Shown in pieces: positions 1-8,549 of a stretch of DNA of 64,000 nt (position 1 is the stretch's first letter; the number at the start of each line of letters is the position of its first letter). The notes under the pieces were generated by a model, which worked only from the letters and a program-made list of their open reading frames with translations, did no database searches and was not told where the DNA came from. The stretch comes from Rossellomorea sp. BNER (GTDB lineage: Bacteria; Bacillota; Bacilli; Bacillales; Bacillaceae_B). The translations under genes and the position numbers were made by a program. The stretch is from contig JANAVG010000009.1 of NCBI GenBank assembly GCA_024213275.1, positions 143,566 through 207,565 of the forward strand. Direction: 5' to 3'.

Positions 1-25
1 CTAGTAGAAAGTGAGCAGGAGCATA

Positions 26-943
26 ATGAGCAGGAAAGAAAACCTAGCAACACCGAAACAGAATATGTCTAACATTTTGGCACAAACGGTTAAGACTGGG
101 ATTATTAAATCAAATCTAATTCCAATGTTTGCTGGATTGACATTGGCTTTATATACCTATCAGATTAGCCTGATTGAGAAACTCCCTGAAATACTATTTG
201 CTTTGATTGGTTCGATTTTAGTAATGGGAGCAGCTGGGGCATTTAATAACTTATATGATCGAGATATTGATTCAATTATGGAAAGAACTAAAAACAGACC
301 AACTGTGACAGGAGAAATAAAGCCTAAGGCTGTATTATGGCTTGGGATCTTAATGTCTATCTTTGGAATCGTTTTTCTTGCATTAACAACTCCTCTGGCA
401 GCACTTCTAGGATTTCTAGGATTGTTTTTTTATGTTGTTCCGTATACGATGTGGACGAAAAGAAGAACCATTTATAATACGGAGGTGGGAAGTATTTCTG
501 GAGCAATGCCCCCTCTCATAGGATGGGCGACTATGTATCCAGACATTACACACCCTGCAATACTTGGTCTTTTTGTGATTACAGTCATTTGGCAGATGCC
601 CCATTTCTATGCAATCGCTATTCGCAAACACGATGAGTATAAGGCTGCAAACGTACCTATGCTTCCAGTAGTCAAAGGGGTTAAAAGAACCTATATCCAA
701 ACGAATATTTATTTAATCATTTTAATTGCCATCAGTTTTCTTTTTATGCCGTTAAGTCTCGGCCTTATGTTAGTAGCCCTTCTATTAAGCATTATATGGC
801 TGATCTTAAGCATTGCCGGTTATAAAAAGATGGATTCGGAGAAATGGGCCAAATCCATGTTTGTTTATTCTCTCCTTCATATGACGGTCTTATTTTCAAC
901 TGTCATTATCTATTCTCTTATGGGAATTTTATTTGATTTTTAA
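26..943 (+). CDS. ctaB: Protoheme IX farnesyltransferase (heme O synthase)
   Basis: This membrane enzyme adds a farnesyl group to heme B to make heme O, a step toward heme A for cytochrome oxidase. The protein (about 305 residues) has the UbiA-type prenyltransferase signature NNLYDRDIDSIM near residues 75-86, the second Asp-rich region around YNTEVGS, and about eight or nine hydrophobic segments, as the family requires. I prefer the ATG at 26, because an AGGAG lies just upstream at 17-21; an in-frame GTG at 11 is possible but its upstream context is cut by the window edge. A strong terminator follows. ctaA and the cytochrome oxidase genes are not in the window, although the left edge is close. 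Confidence 0.93.
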   Translation: MSRKENLATPKQNMSNILAQTVKTGIIKSNLIPMFAGLTLALYTYQISLIEKLPEILFALIGSILVMGAAGAFNNLYDRDIDSIMERTKNRPTVTGEIKPKAVLWLGILMSIFGIVFLALTTPLAALLGFLGLFFYVVPYTMWTKRRTIYNTEVGSISGAMPPLIGWATMYPDITHPAILGLFVITVIWQMPHFYAIAIRKHDEYKAANVPMLPVVKGVKRTYIQTNIYLIILIAISFLFMPLSLGLMLVALLLSIIWLILSIAGYKKMDSEKWAKSMFVYSLLHMTVLFSTVIIYSLMGILFDF

Positions 944-1004
944 AAATGGATTTACTCCACGGTAAATGTCGATTTTCATTACTTCCCTGTTCGACTTAAA
1001 TGAC

Positions 1005-1041
1005 AAAAGCTCCCCTCCGAATGAGGAAGGGAGCTTTTTTT
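1005..1041 (+). terminator. Rho-independent terminator after ctaB
   Basis: A stem AAAAGCTCCC pairs with GGGAGCTTTT across a 14-base loop that can itself pair partly (CTCC/GAGG), and a run of seven T follows. It ends the ctaB transcript. Confidence 0.85.
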
Positions 1042-1262
1042 AGATTGGGCTTCTCCATTTGCCTTCCGACAATCTAACCATCTAGAAACTGTAATAAAGC
1101 GAGCCGATTCTCAATACATTTGCCCAAATCAAGGAACGACAGACGGAATCCCCTGATTAATAAGGATTTAATTCTTTTCCTCCTACCTATTACACTATAA
1201 AAAATGCATGTATACCTTATCCCAACCAAAGGGAATTAAATAATTTCCGAAGTTTCATTCTA

Positions 1263-2447
1263 TTATAAGAAGACTCCAATAACGGTTGCTGACAAAATGG
1301 ATGCAAGTGTTGATCCAAGTAGTAGCTTTAAACCAAATTTGGCTACCACGTCCCCTTGTTTTTCATGCAGCGCTTTAACGGAGCCTGTAATAATGCCAAT
1401 TGAACCGAAGTTGGCAAAGCTGATAAGGAAAACAGATACAATACCAATGGTTTTATCGGTTAAACTGCTTGCGATCTCCTTAAAGTCCTGCATAGCTACA
1501 AATTCATTTGTAACTATTTTAGTAGCCATGATACTGCCTGCCTTAACGATATCAGATGCTGGAACACCCATTAAAAATGCAATAGGGGCAAAAATGTACC
1601 CAAGAAGAGATTGAAATGAAGTGTGGAAAATTAATAAAAATAGGTCATTAATGAGGTTCATTAAAGCAATGAAACCAATCAACATTGCACCCACAATGAT
1701 AGCGATTTTTAAACCATCAAGAATACTTTCACTAATCATCTGAAAGAAAGAGAGTTTCTTCTCACCGCCTTGAGTCTCAAGCAAATCGTCCTCATTATCC
1801 AGGTCATAAGGGTTAATAATATTGGCTACAATTAAAGCCGATAAAATGTTAACAGCGATTGCCGTCACAACATATTTAGGCTCTATCATTGTCATATATG
1901 CACCAACAATCGCAATACTGACCGCACTCATCGCAGATGTACATAATGTATAAAGACGTTGTTTGGACACAAGACCTAGCTGCTTCTTAGTTGTAAGAAA
2001 CACTTCGGATTGTCCTAGAATAGCAGAGGAAACGGCAATATAATTTTCTAGTTTTCCCATGCCATTTAATTTGCTTAGGGCAAGTCCGACATATTTAATA
2101 ATGAAAGGCAATATTTTAAAATAGTTCAGAATACCAATAAGGACAGAAATGAAGATAATGGGAAGAAGCACGTCTAAAAAAAACGTGGAAACTCCTTTAT
2201 TTTTTATGCCGCCAAACACAAAATCGACTCCACTGATCCCTAATTTCATAAGATGATCAAAGGTTTTCGAAATAAAACGAATCGAATCAATTCCTATACT
2301 TGTGTTCAATAATAGAAAAGCAATAACAAGTTGAGTGATAATCATGATCATGATAGGTTTCAACTTAATTTTTTTCCGATTATTACTTACCGCATAGCCA
2401 GCACTTGCTACAAGTAGCAATCCTGTAATTAAATAAACAATGTTCAT
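1263..2447 (-). CDS. NupC-type concentrative nucleoside transporter
   Basis: This is a predicted ion-coupled nucleoside importer of the CNT family, 394 residues. The order of segments matches the family: an N-terminal hydrophobic domain, the gate-like region around residues 90-140, the core with GQSEVFLTT (about residues 145-153), and the C-terminal stretch ending in a segment with SFANFGSIGI. At least eight hydrophobic segments are visible. The ATG at 2447 has a weak GGCGGAGAAGAA Shine-Dalgarno sequence. It lies near a purine nucleoside phosphorylase and a TrmB regulator, which suggests nucleoside salvage. The exact substrate cannot be read from sequence. Confidence 0.9.
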   Translation of the reverse strand: MNIVYLITGLLLVASAGYAVSNNRKKIKLKPIMIMIITQLVIAFLLLNTSIGIDSIRFISKTFDHLMKLGISGVDFVFGGIKNKGVSTFFLDVLLPIIFISVLIGILNYFKILPFIIKYVGLALSKLNGMGKLENYIAVSSAILGQSEVFLTTKKQLGLVSKQRLYTLCTSAMSAVSIAIVGAYMTMIEPKYVVTAIAVNILSALIVANIINPYDLDNEDDLLETQGGEKKLSFFQMISESILDGLKIAIIVGAMLIGFIALMNLINDLFLLIFHTSFQSLLGYIFAPIAFLMGVPASDIVKAGSIMATKIVTNEFVAMQDFKEIASSLTDKTIGIVSVFLISFANFGSIGIITGSVKALHEKQGDVVAKFGLKLLLGSTLASILSATVIGVFL

Positions 2448-2888
2448 TTCTTCTCTCCGCCTTCCACTTATAACTTGTTTAATCTAATTGCATACCCAAA
2501 CCCTTTAAACCACTCCCTTTGTTTTAAAACCGATTTAACTACTGGCAACGCTTCCAAACTTGCTTAAATCCGTCACCTAAAAAGGTTACTACTATGTACG
2601 TAACTAATTTTAGGTTACGCTGACACGTTTCTTTTGTCAAACTAAAATTAAGATTTAAAAAATTTAAAAAGATAAGGTTTGGTTGATTTAGACTGGTTAA
2701 TAGGGCATCCATTTTAATGCTCATTAAACCAAGTTGAGTTTTGTGTTGCTCTTCAATTGGAACTAGGTAGAGTTTTGATTTAATATTGTTATAGATCGTT
2801 TTACTAATTAATAGGCAAAGACAATTTTCTATTTTTTACACATAAATAAGAATTTTAATAAAACAACGAATGCAGAGTAGGAGGAACT
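2448..2888. other. Intergenic region between nupC-like and trmB-like genes
   Basis: This AT-rich stretch of about 440 bases holds the divergent promoters of the two flanking genes. I see no riboswitch fold, operator palindrome or convincing small gene in it. Confidence 0.5.
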
Positions 2889-3647
2889 ATGCTACAAAAA
2901 TTTGGGTTTTCACAATATGAAAGTAAAATTTACGAAGTTCTTGCATCTAGTGAGGAACCAATGGACGCTACGAATATTGTTAAATATTCAGGCGTTCCTA
3001 AAGCAAAAATATATGAAGTGATATCACGTATGATTGAAAAAGGCATGATCATGGATTCGGTATCAGAGAAGAAAAAGCTTTACGTTGCATTGCCTTTGTC
3101 CCTCGCAGTTGAGAAACTAACGACAGAATTTCAGGACAACATTAAGGAATTAACGATGAATACGTTTAAGAAATCATTTTCTGATGATCGGGTTTGGAGT
3201 TTAAAAGTCGCCTCATCTATAAAGGTACAAAGTAAACAACTGATTCAACAAGCAAAAAAATCGATTCGAATTTCTACATGGGAAGAAGACTTTATCGAAT
3301 ATAGGCCATTGTTGGAAATGAAAGAGGAAAATGGAATTGAAATAGAAGTCCTTGTGGTAGGGAATGTGGAAACCAAGTTATCAAATGTGCATAGTCTTCT
3401 ACCAGCACAAGAGCATGAAGTTCTAGAACGATATCGATTAATTATCATCGATGATCGAGAAGCCATTTTTGCAGGTGTAGAAAGTGGTTCATGGCAAGCG
3501 ATGAAGACGATGTCCAGGCCATTTGTAAAGTTTTTTACTGAATTCTTTTATCATGATGTCGCTTTAACCAAAATTAACGAAAAACATTATGATCTATTGA
3601 TGAATGATGAGGAAATAAAAAGGATCCTTATGCAGTTGAGATATTAA
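2889..3647 (+). CDS. TrmB family transcriptional regulator
   Basis: A 252-residue regulator of the TrmB family. Residues 1-75 form a winged helix-turn-helix (GFSQYESKIYEVL then a recognition helix in PKAKIYEVISRM). The C-terminal part (about 100-250) resembles the phospholipase-D-like TrmB effector domain, which usually binds sugars in this family. AGGAGG at 2879-2884 fixes the ATG. It is transcribed away from the nucleoside transporter and converges on deoD across a shared terminator. Control of nucleoside or sugar use is an inference from this position only; no operator was identified. Confidence 0.88.
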   Translation: MLQKFGFSQYESKIYEVLASSEEPMDATNIVKYSGVPKAKIYEVISRMIEKGMIMDSVSEKKKLYVALPLSLAVEKLTTEFQDNIKELTMNTFKKSFSDDRVWSLKVASSIKVQSKQLIQQAKKSIRISTWEEDFIEYRPLLEMKEENGIEIEVLVVGNVETKLSNVHSLLPAQEHEVLERYRLIIIDDREAIFAGVESGSWQAMKTMSRPFVKFFTEFFYHDVALTKINEKHYDLLMNDEEIKRILMQLRY

Positions 3648-3650
3648 TCA

Positions 3651-3679
3651 AAAAGGAATCTGCAGTGCAGATTCCTTTT
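3651..3679. terminator. Bidirectional terminator between trmB-like gene and deoD
   Basis: AAAAGGAATCTGC pairs perfectly with GCAGATTCCTTTT around a three-base loop. A-rich and T-rich flanks on both sides allow it to end both converging genes. Confidence 0.8.
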
Positions 3680-3689
3680 ATTAAATTTA

Positions 3690-4394
3690 TTAGGCAGTTG
3701 CGGCTTGCAATGCCATGATAATCATATCGTTAAATGTAGTTTGTCGTTCCTCTGCCGTTGTTTCTTCGCCCGTAAAGATATGATCACTTACCGTTAAGAC
3801 GGATAATGCATTTACGCCATGCTTTGCAGCAAGTGAATAGAGTGCGGCTGTTTCCATTTCAATGGCGAGAACGCCGTAATCCGCTAATTTTTTTACTGGC
3901 TCCATACTGTCACGATAGAAAATGTCTGCTGTCAATACATTTCCGACACGTACATGCAAGCCTTTCTCCACACATGCATCATACGCCTTCTTCAATAAAT
4001 CAAAATCCGCACAAGGAGCAAAGTCGAGTCCCGGAAAAGTAAGACGGTTCATGTTTGAATCTGTGCTAGCCGTCATGGCGATAATAACATCACGAACGTT
4101 AACGTCTTTTTGAATAGCCCCACATGTTCCGACGCGAATTAAGTTTTTCACACCATATTCACGAATTAACTCATTGACATAAATCGAAATAGAAGGAACA
4201 CCCATACCTGTCCCCTGTACGGATACTCGTTTTCCATTAAAGGTTCCCGTATAACCATACATTCCTCGTACTTCATTATAGCAAGTCACATCTTCCAAAA
4301 ATGTCTCCGCAATATATTGGGCACGAAGCGGGTCCCCCGGTAAAAGAATACTTTCTGCAATTTCGTTTTGTTTAGCATTAATATGAACACTCAT
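3690..4394 (-). CDS. deoD: Purine nucleoside phosphorylase, DeoD type
   Basis: This cytosolic enzyme splits purine (deoxy)nucleosides with phosphate to give the base and (deoxy)ribose 1-phosphate. The 234-residue protein follows bacterial DeoD from end to end: LLPGDPLRA (residues 18-26), the phosphate site around [10 protein letters not shown], the VGTCGAI-like segment (here RVGTCGAI), and EMETAALY with SDHIFTGEE near the C terminus. The start at 4394 agrees with the known N terminus of DeoD (MSVH). Its strong Shine-Dalgarno sequence is unusually far upstream, with a perfect hairpin between (see the regulatory entry). Together with the upstream nucleoside transporter it suggests nucleoside salvage. 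Confidence 0.95.
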   Translation of the reverse strand: MSVHINAKQNEIAESILLPGDPLRAQYIAETFLEDVTCYNEVRGMYGYTGTFNGKRVSVQGTGMGVPSISIYVNELIREYGVKNLIRVGTCGAIQKDVNVRDVIIAMTASTDSNMNRLTFPGLDFAPCADFDLLKKAYDACVEKGLHVRVGNVLTADIFYRDSMEPVKKLADYGVLAIEMETAALYSLAAKHGVNALSVLTVSDHIFTGEETTAEERQTTFNDMIIMALQAATA

Positions 4395-4434
4395 GAGCCT
4401 ACCGTTACGTGAAAGGTAACGGTATTCACCTCCT
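4395..4434 (-). promoter_or_regulatory. deoD leader: distant Shine-Dalgarno with hairpin before the start codon
   Basis: On the minus strand AGGAGG (4434-4429) lies 34 bases before the ATG. Between them is a perfect inverted repeat, ACCGTTAC (4423-4416) and GTAACGGT (4408-4401), with a seven-base loop. If the hairpin folds, the bases left between ribosome-binding sequence and ATG are about 11, a workable spacing. A weaker GGTAGG directly before the ATG is the alternative. Confidence 0.55.
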
Positions 4435-4470
4435 AATAAAAAATTATCATACTATTTTTCGCGCTCAATA

Positions 4471-4490
4471 GTTACCACCATAATGGTAAC
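4471..4490. promoter_or_regulatory. Inverted repeat upstream of deoD, possible operator
   Basis: GTTACCA and TGGTAAC are separated by six bases. The half-site GGTAAC also occurs in the leader hairpin at 4401-4423. The position, about 80 bases before the deoD ATG, suits an operator. The binding protein is unknown. Confidence 0.45.
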
Positions 4491-4678
4491 CTTTTTCGTT
4501 TTTAAAAACAAGTCTTATTTTAATTATCAATAAAGATACGGCTCATATTATTTTTTAAAAAGGACATCTATTAACTTCTTATCTCTCAGCCAATTGGTTA
4601 GAAACCCAAAAAGGATTTCTGTCTTTTAGCTTAATCATTACCTTATGGCTTTCTATTATGGGATTTACTGCAATAATA

Positions 4679-4700
4679 TTTAATCAAACGTTTGATTAAA
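4679..4700. promoter_or_regulatory. Perfect 22-bp palindrome, possible operator
   Basis: The sequence around AATCAAACGTTTGATT is a perfect 22-base palindrome of the kind bound by dimeric TetR-like repressors. It lies between the end of the small membrane protein gene and deoD, with no regulator gene beside it. It has no loop and is not a typical terminator. Confidence 0.4.
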
Positions 4701-4773
4701 AAGAAAAAGCCTCTCCTTATAGTCAGCTGACATGAAGAAGAAACTTTTAATATACAAAATGTCTTATAACCCA

Positions 4774-5262
4774 CTATTTTTCTGACGCCTTCCGAATCAC
4801 ATTTAAGTGCCAAGGTAACCAAAATCCAAAAATAAGTATGTATACAGGAAGAGACCACCAAGTATTCCAACCCTTTAATTTCATGAATCCAACTTTTACA
4901 AGCAACCATTCCGATAGAAAGGCTAAAATGGTAAATAGGGTAACGTAGATCCACTTCCTTTTGGGCTTTAAATAATTTAGAAAGATGACGGCATAACAAG
5001 GAGCGACGACAATATAACTGATTAAATCAGGCACCCCTGGCATTTTTGGATTCCCTAAATCGAATACATCTAACCAGCCTGACATGATAATGACATCAAA
5101 AAGAAGGGATAAGAAACCACCTACACCAAAGATTAGGTAAATTTCTTTCCAACTTATATGTTTTGGCATAAAAAGAAGGTAGAGTAAAGATAGTATCCCC
5201 AAAGTAATTGGAAGCCATCCACCTTTGGCTGATAAGTCTAAGTTTGTGATTAACTTCTCCAT
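4774..5262 (-). CDS. Small multi-pass membrane protein (CBO0543-like)
   Basis: A 162-residue protein with about five hydrophobic segments and aromatic-rich loops (WLPITLG, FGVGGFLSLLFD, and WLPWHLN near the end). The GxGGFLSLLFD segment recalls the CBO0543 family of Bacillales membrane proteins, whose function is unknown; that match is from memory and tentative. GGAAGGGGA lies a few bases before the ATG. It stands alone, downstream of the MBL hydrolase operon. Confidence 0.65.
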   Translation of the reverse strand: MEKLITNLDLSAKGGWLPITLGILSLLYLLFMPKHISWKEIYLIFGVGGFLSLLFDVIIMSGWLDVFDLGNPKMPGVPDLISYIVVAPCYAVIFLNYLKPKRKWIYVTLFTILAFLSEWLLVKVGFMKLKGWNTWWSLPVYILIFGFWLPWHLNVIRKASEK

Positions 5263-5432
5263 GGTATGTCCCCTTCCCTTTCATAAGAAAAGTACCTCGT
5301 TGATATTTATTTATTAGAAGCATACTATTTCTAATATTTGTAAAGGGTTAACTTAATATACTTATCATTATCAAGGGGAAATTCCAATTTTTGGCGCGGA
5401 TTACACTTGCCCATTTCTTCTACTTCAGTCTA

Positions 5433-6221
5433 TTAAAGGGTAACTGGGGACCATTTCCATGTTCCCTTTTCACTTCTCACATGTCCTAATCCAGGGAAAG
5501 GATAGTGACAAGCAAACACGAGGGCACCCTTGTCAACAGCGTCTTGCAAAAAACGTTTTCGAGTCAGTAATCCTTCTCTTGGTATATTTTCTACATTAAT
5601 GTGAGAGGGAAGATGCTGCAATGCGGCTGGGTCATTAAGGATATCTGACGCCACTAACAATGTCTCACCTTCAGAAACAATAGAGAGGGAAAGATGACCC
5701 GGTGTGTGACCTGGCGTATGAATCAATCCAATACCTGGTGCAATCTCTTTATTTGATTTAATCAGGGTTAGATGGTTTTTTAATGTCTCTAACCTTTTGA
5801 ATTCTTCTGACTGAGACCTCTCACTCCAATAATCCCATTCCTCTTTCCTAATAACATGATCTGCATTTTTAAAAGTAGGTTTTCCCTCAAAAGAAACACC
5901 CCCGATATGATCCATATGCCCGTGAGTAATAACGACTAGATCGATCTCTTCCGGACTGATTCCTTTTGACTTTAAATGGAGAAGCAGTTGCCCGGAAATG
6001 GGTTTATGACCTTCTCCAAACCCTGCATCCACTAAAATTTTCTTATCGTCGGTATTGATGTACAAGAAGTTAAGCGGCGCATTAAACTCATCCGGGATAT
6101 GGGAAATGATGCTGTCCGGTGTGTTTGAGAAAAAGAAGTCTTTGGTGACATGAAAGCATCCGTCAGAGATAGCCGTCATTTGAAACTTACCTATTTGAAA
6201 AGAAAAGATGTTTGTTTCCAT
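5433..6221 (-). CDS. MBL-fold metallo-hydrolase
   Basis: A 262-residue metallo-beta-lactamase-fold hydrolase. The metal-binding HGHMDH motif (about residues 99-104), the later HTPGHTPGH segment with its His ligand, the Asp in LVASD (about 193), and the final His in FACHYPFPG are all present, so it should bind two metal ions. AGGAGG sits directly before the ATG. It is the last gene of the leftward unit that begins at the Zur-box-like site at 7554, 39 bases after the SufU-like gene. The substrate is unknown; lactonase-like or general detoxifying roles are common in this class. Confidence 0.88.
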   Translation of the reverse strand: METNIFSFQIGKFQMTAISDGCFHVTKDFFFSNTPDSIISHIPDEFNAPLNFLYINTDDKKILVDAGFGEGHKPISGQLLLHLKSKGISPEEIDLVVITHGHMDHIGGVSFEGKPTFKNADHVIRKEEWDYWSERSQSEEFKRLETLKNHLTLIKSNKEIAPGIGLIHTPGHTPGHLSLSIVSEGETLLVASDILNDPAALQHLPSHINVENIPREGLLTRKRFLQDAVDKGALVFACHYPFPGLGHVRSEKGTWKWSPVTL

Positions 6222-6260
6222 AATTCCTCCTAAATCATGTAATCTAAATAAAAAAGCAGA

Positions 6261-6704
6261 TCATAAAAAGTTGGTGTATTCCTGGTGATCCTTTAAGATT
6301 CGATCTAATGCTTGCCAAGTCATGAGGGCACAGTTATGCCTGGCTCTTAATGTATGTACATCTTGTAATGACAAACTGTCACCTAAATCTATAGATTCAG
6401 GTATCTTCCCTTGTCGAATCAAATTCTCCATTGCCGCCCTAAGATTGGCAACTTCCTGAAGTGATTTATCTTTTATTAATTCAGTCATCATAGATGCAGA
6501 GGCCATACTTATACTGCATCCTTCCCCGAGAAAAGCTGCTTTGTTAATATCTCCGTTATCCATTTTTAAATATAGATTCATTACATCTCCGCAGGTAGGA
6601 TTTTTATAGTGTACTTTTAATACACCGTCCCCACGCAGCTCTTCAAAGTTTTTCTTATTTTTATAATGATCGAGGATGACTTGACGATACAAGTTGTCAA
6701 GCAT
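6261..6704 (-). CDS. SufU-like iron-sulfur cluster assembly protein
   Basis: A 147-residue member of the IscU/SufU family that serves as sulfur acceptor or scaffold for Fe-S clusters. The three conserved Cys appear in PTCGD (about 38-42), GEGCSIS (about 62) and HNCALMTWQAL (about 124), and the Asp after the first Cys is kept; in Bacillus SufU these residues bind zinc. The SufU-type insertion between the second and third Cys is also present. The main suf operon partners are absent here, so this is likely a second, specialised copy. It lies after a 2Fe-2S protein in a unit with a Zur-box-like site at its head. Confidence 0.88.
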   Translation of the reverse strand: MLDNLYRQVILDHYKNKKNFEELRGDGVLKVHYKNPTCGDVMNLYLKMDNGDINKAAFLGEGCSISMASASMMTELIKDKSLQEVANLRAAMENLIRQGKIPESIDLGDSLSLQDVHTLRARHNCALMTWQALDRILKDHQEYTNFL

Positions 6705-6834
6705 GAGTAGAATCCCCCCTTGTTAAACAAGTCTTTACTTTGCCATATAACTTAAGAATGGACGTAGTTCCTCATTGTTTTAGAATCGTTACGGATATTT
6801 TTTGGATTGCAGGAAGCTTAAATTTTTTCCCTAC

Positions 6835-7227
6835 TTATAAAATTTTTGATACTTTCTGTACTTTCTCTTTGTCTTTTGACACACCTTTATTGGTGCATGA
6901 ACTACGAACAAAACCCTCAACCGTAAATGTATGGCTCACTTTTTCTTTATAATTTTCATCATCCAAAATGGACTCAATTAAGGGAGAAGCTTCTTCAGGT
7001 CTTAGGTCTTTATACCATGTTCCTTTTGGATAATGAATGGCGACACACTTATCCAGACAACGACCGTTACACCTGGTACGCGTGGTATGGATAACATCAT
7101 CTAGATTTCGTTCTTGGATTTCTTTCCTGATTGATTGGGTCAGCTCTTCTGCTCCAACCATGTTGCAGCTGCTTCCGTTACAGATGAGGATGTGATGCTT
7201 CGTATTGCTTAAATCCCAAGTAGCCAT
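6835..7227 (-). CDS. Thioredoxin-like 2Fe-2S ferredoxin domain protein
   Basis: A 130-residue protein with the pattern of thioredoxin-like [2Fe-2S] ferredoxins: CNGSSC near residues 16-21, then CNGRC near 54-58 and a conserved YPKGTWYKDL strand (about 65-75). GGAGG eight bases before the ATG supports the start. A Cys- and Lys-rich tail of about 30 residues follows the core and is not typical. It lies 31 bases after the rpsN2 remnant and before the SufU-like gene, so it may carry electrons or a cluster for that scaffold. That role is inferred from the neighbourhood. Confidence 0.85.
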   Translation of the reverse strand: MATWDLSNTKHHILICNGSSCNMVGAEELTQSIRKEIQERNLDDVIHTTRTRCNGRCLDKCVAIHYPKGTWYKDLRPEEASPLIESILDDENYKEKVSHTFTVEGFVRSSCTNKGVSKDKEKVQKVSKIL

Positions 7228-7258
7228 TCTTAACTACCTCCAATTACATTTCTTCATT

Positions 7259-7527
7259 TTACCAGCTTGATTTCTTAACACATGGAATCTGTCCTTTATG
7301 TAAGAGTTCTCTAAAGGCGATCCGTGACATCTTGAACTTTCTTAAATAACCTCATGGTCTACCTGTTAATTCACATCGGTTGTGCAACCGAGTAGGAGAT
7401 GAGTTTCTAGGCAGTTTACGAAGTGCTTCGTAGTCTCCCTTAGCTTTCAATTCTTTTTTTAGTTCCGCGTATTTCACAACTGTTTGCTGACGTTTTTTTC
7501 TTTTGCTACTTTAGATTTTTTGGCCAT
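7259..7527 (-). pseudogene. rpsN2: Ribosomal protein S14, zinc-free paralogue, broken
   Basis: Reading leftward from the ATG at 7527 gives the start of the 89-residue, zinc-free form of S14 ([11 protein letters not shown]), without the CxxC pairs of the zinc form. A run of seven A (7493-7499) needs eight to stay in frame, and downstream of the shift the protein reads on correctly to LTGRP, where an Arg codon has become TGA (7354-7352). The rest continues to the proper end (IPxVKKSSW-like). AAGGTGG precedes the ATG. In Bacillus subtilis this paralogue is Zur-regulated and replaces zinc-bearing S14 under zinc starvation. Two independent lesions make it a true pseudogene. Confidence 0.85.
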
Positions 7528-7553
7528 CCTTAAACCACCTTTCTTATTTTATT

Positions 7554-7574
7554 AAATCGTAATCATTACGTTTT
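7554..7574. promoter_or_regulatory. Zur box upstream of the rpsN2 unit
   Basis: The core CGTAAT-C-ATTACG is a perfect 6+1+6 palindrome, flanked by AAAT and TTTT as in the Bacillus Zur consensus (AAATCGTAAT-N-ATTACGATTT). It lies 27 bases before the rpsN2 start. The binding of Zur is inferred from this match and from the known Zur control of rpsN2. Confidence 0.82.
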
Positions 7575-7986
7575 ATAATGTGAGTGTATCTGTTTTTTCT
7601 TTTAAAAGCAAACGGTAAAAGAAATTTTGCATTCAGCAATAAGCTTGGGGAGAGAAGTTTTTTTCAAGTTTTTCATGATTTAATTTAATTCATCACCAAT
7701 AAATACGGCTTTATCAATAGGCTCTGAAGGCGTGTTTATCTTAGCCTAGAAACCCGGATAAAATGAATATTTCAATTACCCCTCTCATAATGAGCAAGTT
7801 TTAAAATAGTTAGCGTACAGACAAGAACAAGGTCAAAAATCCAAGTTGTATTTCTTAAAAAGAAATGTTAAATTGGGTTTATGTTGTAAATCGAAATAAT
7901 TACGTTTTATGGTTTTATACACATAAGGAGAATATGCAAAATGAAAAATATCAACTCATAAAGTTACCTAAGGAGGCTTCATACGA
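7575..7986. other. Divergent intergenic region between the two Zur-type units
   Basis: About 410 AT-rich bases that carry the Zur box for the rightward unit (7888-7908) and presumably both promoters. No other gene or fold was seen. Confidence 0.5.
7888..7908. promoter_or_regulatory. Zur box upstream of dcd and folE2
   Basis: The sequence AAATCGAAAT-A-ATTACGTTTT matches the Bacillus Zur consensus at most positions and shares its flanks with the box at 7554. It lies about 80 bases before the dcd start, suited to repressing a dcd-folE2 transcript when zinc is plentiful. Confidence 0.75.
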
Positions 7987-8547
7987 ATGATTTTATCTCG
8001 TGAAACCATCCAAAAGCAGATTAGAGATAAAAAGCTTATCTTAGAGCCTATCGTTTCTGCACAGTTTCAACCTGCTTCAGTGGACTTACGCCTTGGAGAT
8101 CACTTTTTGCAATTGGATGAATATGCTTCTCCTTCCATTTCACTTGAAAAACCTGCGGTATATAAAGACATTTGCAAAGATAGAATTCTCATACCCCCAA
8201 ATGCTTTCGTATTGGGCACAACGATGGAATATGTACGGTTGCCAAACGACATAACAGCTTTTGTGGAAGGGAGAAGTTCGATTGGTAGATTAGGGCTATT
8301 CATTCAAAATGCGGGTTGGGTAGATCCTGGGTTTAAGGGGCATATCACCTTGGAGCTTTACAATGCTAATAGAGTTCCAATTGAACTTATTTCTGGCAGA
8401 AGGATTTGCCAGCTCGTCTTTGCTTCTTTAGACCAAGAAAGTACCCCGTATACCGGGAAGTACAATGGACAGGAAAAGTCGACAGGAAGCAAAATCTATC
8501 AGGATATCGATACACAAAGCAGGGAGAAATTTGGAATTTTTGACTAA
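7987..8547 (+). CDS. dcd: dCTP deaminase
   Basis: This enzyme converts dCTP to dUTP (some members also hydrolyse it to dUMP), supplying the precursor of dTMP. The 186-residue protein has the trimeric dUTPase/Dcd fold signatures: ASVDLRLGD (about 30-38), EGRSSIGRLG with catalytic Arg/Ser (about 92-101), GHITLELYN with the catalytic Glu (about 118-126) and a C-terminal YNGQEKSTGS lid. AAGGAGG precedes the ATG. Family chemistry needs no zinc, in contrast to the zinc-dependent cytidine and dCMP deaminases that Bacillus normally uses. It sits between a Zur box and folE2, which suggests a zinc-saving bypass. Whether it is mono- or bifunctional cannot be decided here. Confidence 0.9.
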   Translation: MILSRETIQKQIRDKKLILEPIVSAQFQPASVDLRLGDHFLQLDEYASPSISLEKPAVYKDICKDRILIPPNAFVLGTTMEYVRLPNDITAFVEGRSSIGRLGLFIQNAGWVDPGFKGHITLELYNANRVPIELISGRRICQLVFASLDQESTPYTGKYNGQEKSTGSKIYQDIDTQSREKFGIFD

Positions 8548-8549
8548 TA

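Noticed and set aside
416..700. A 94-codon leftward frame inside ctaB
   Set aside because: It lies fully inside a clear gene on the other strand, lacks a ribosome-binding sequence and has no recognisable features.
2448..2888. A purine riboswitch before the nucleoside transporter
   Set aside because: No conserved core elements or terminator/antiterminator pair were found in the leader.
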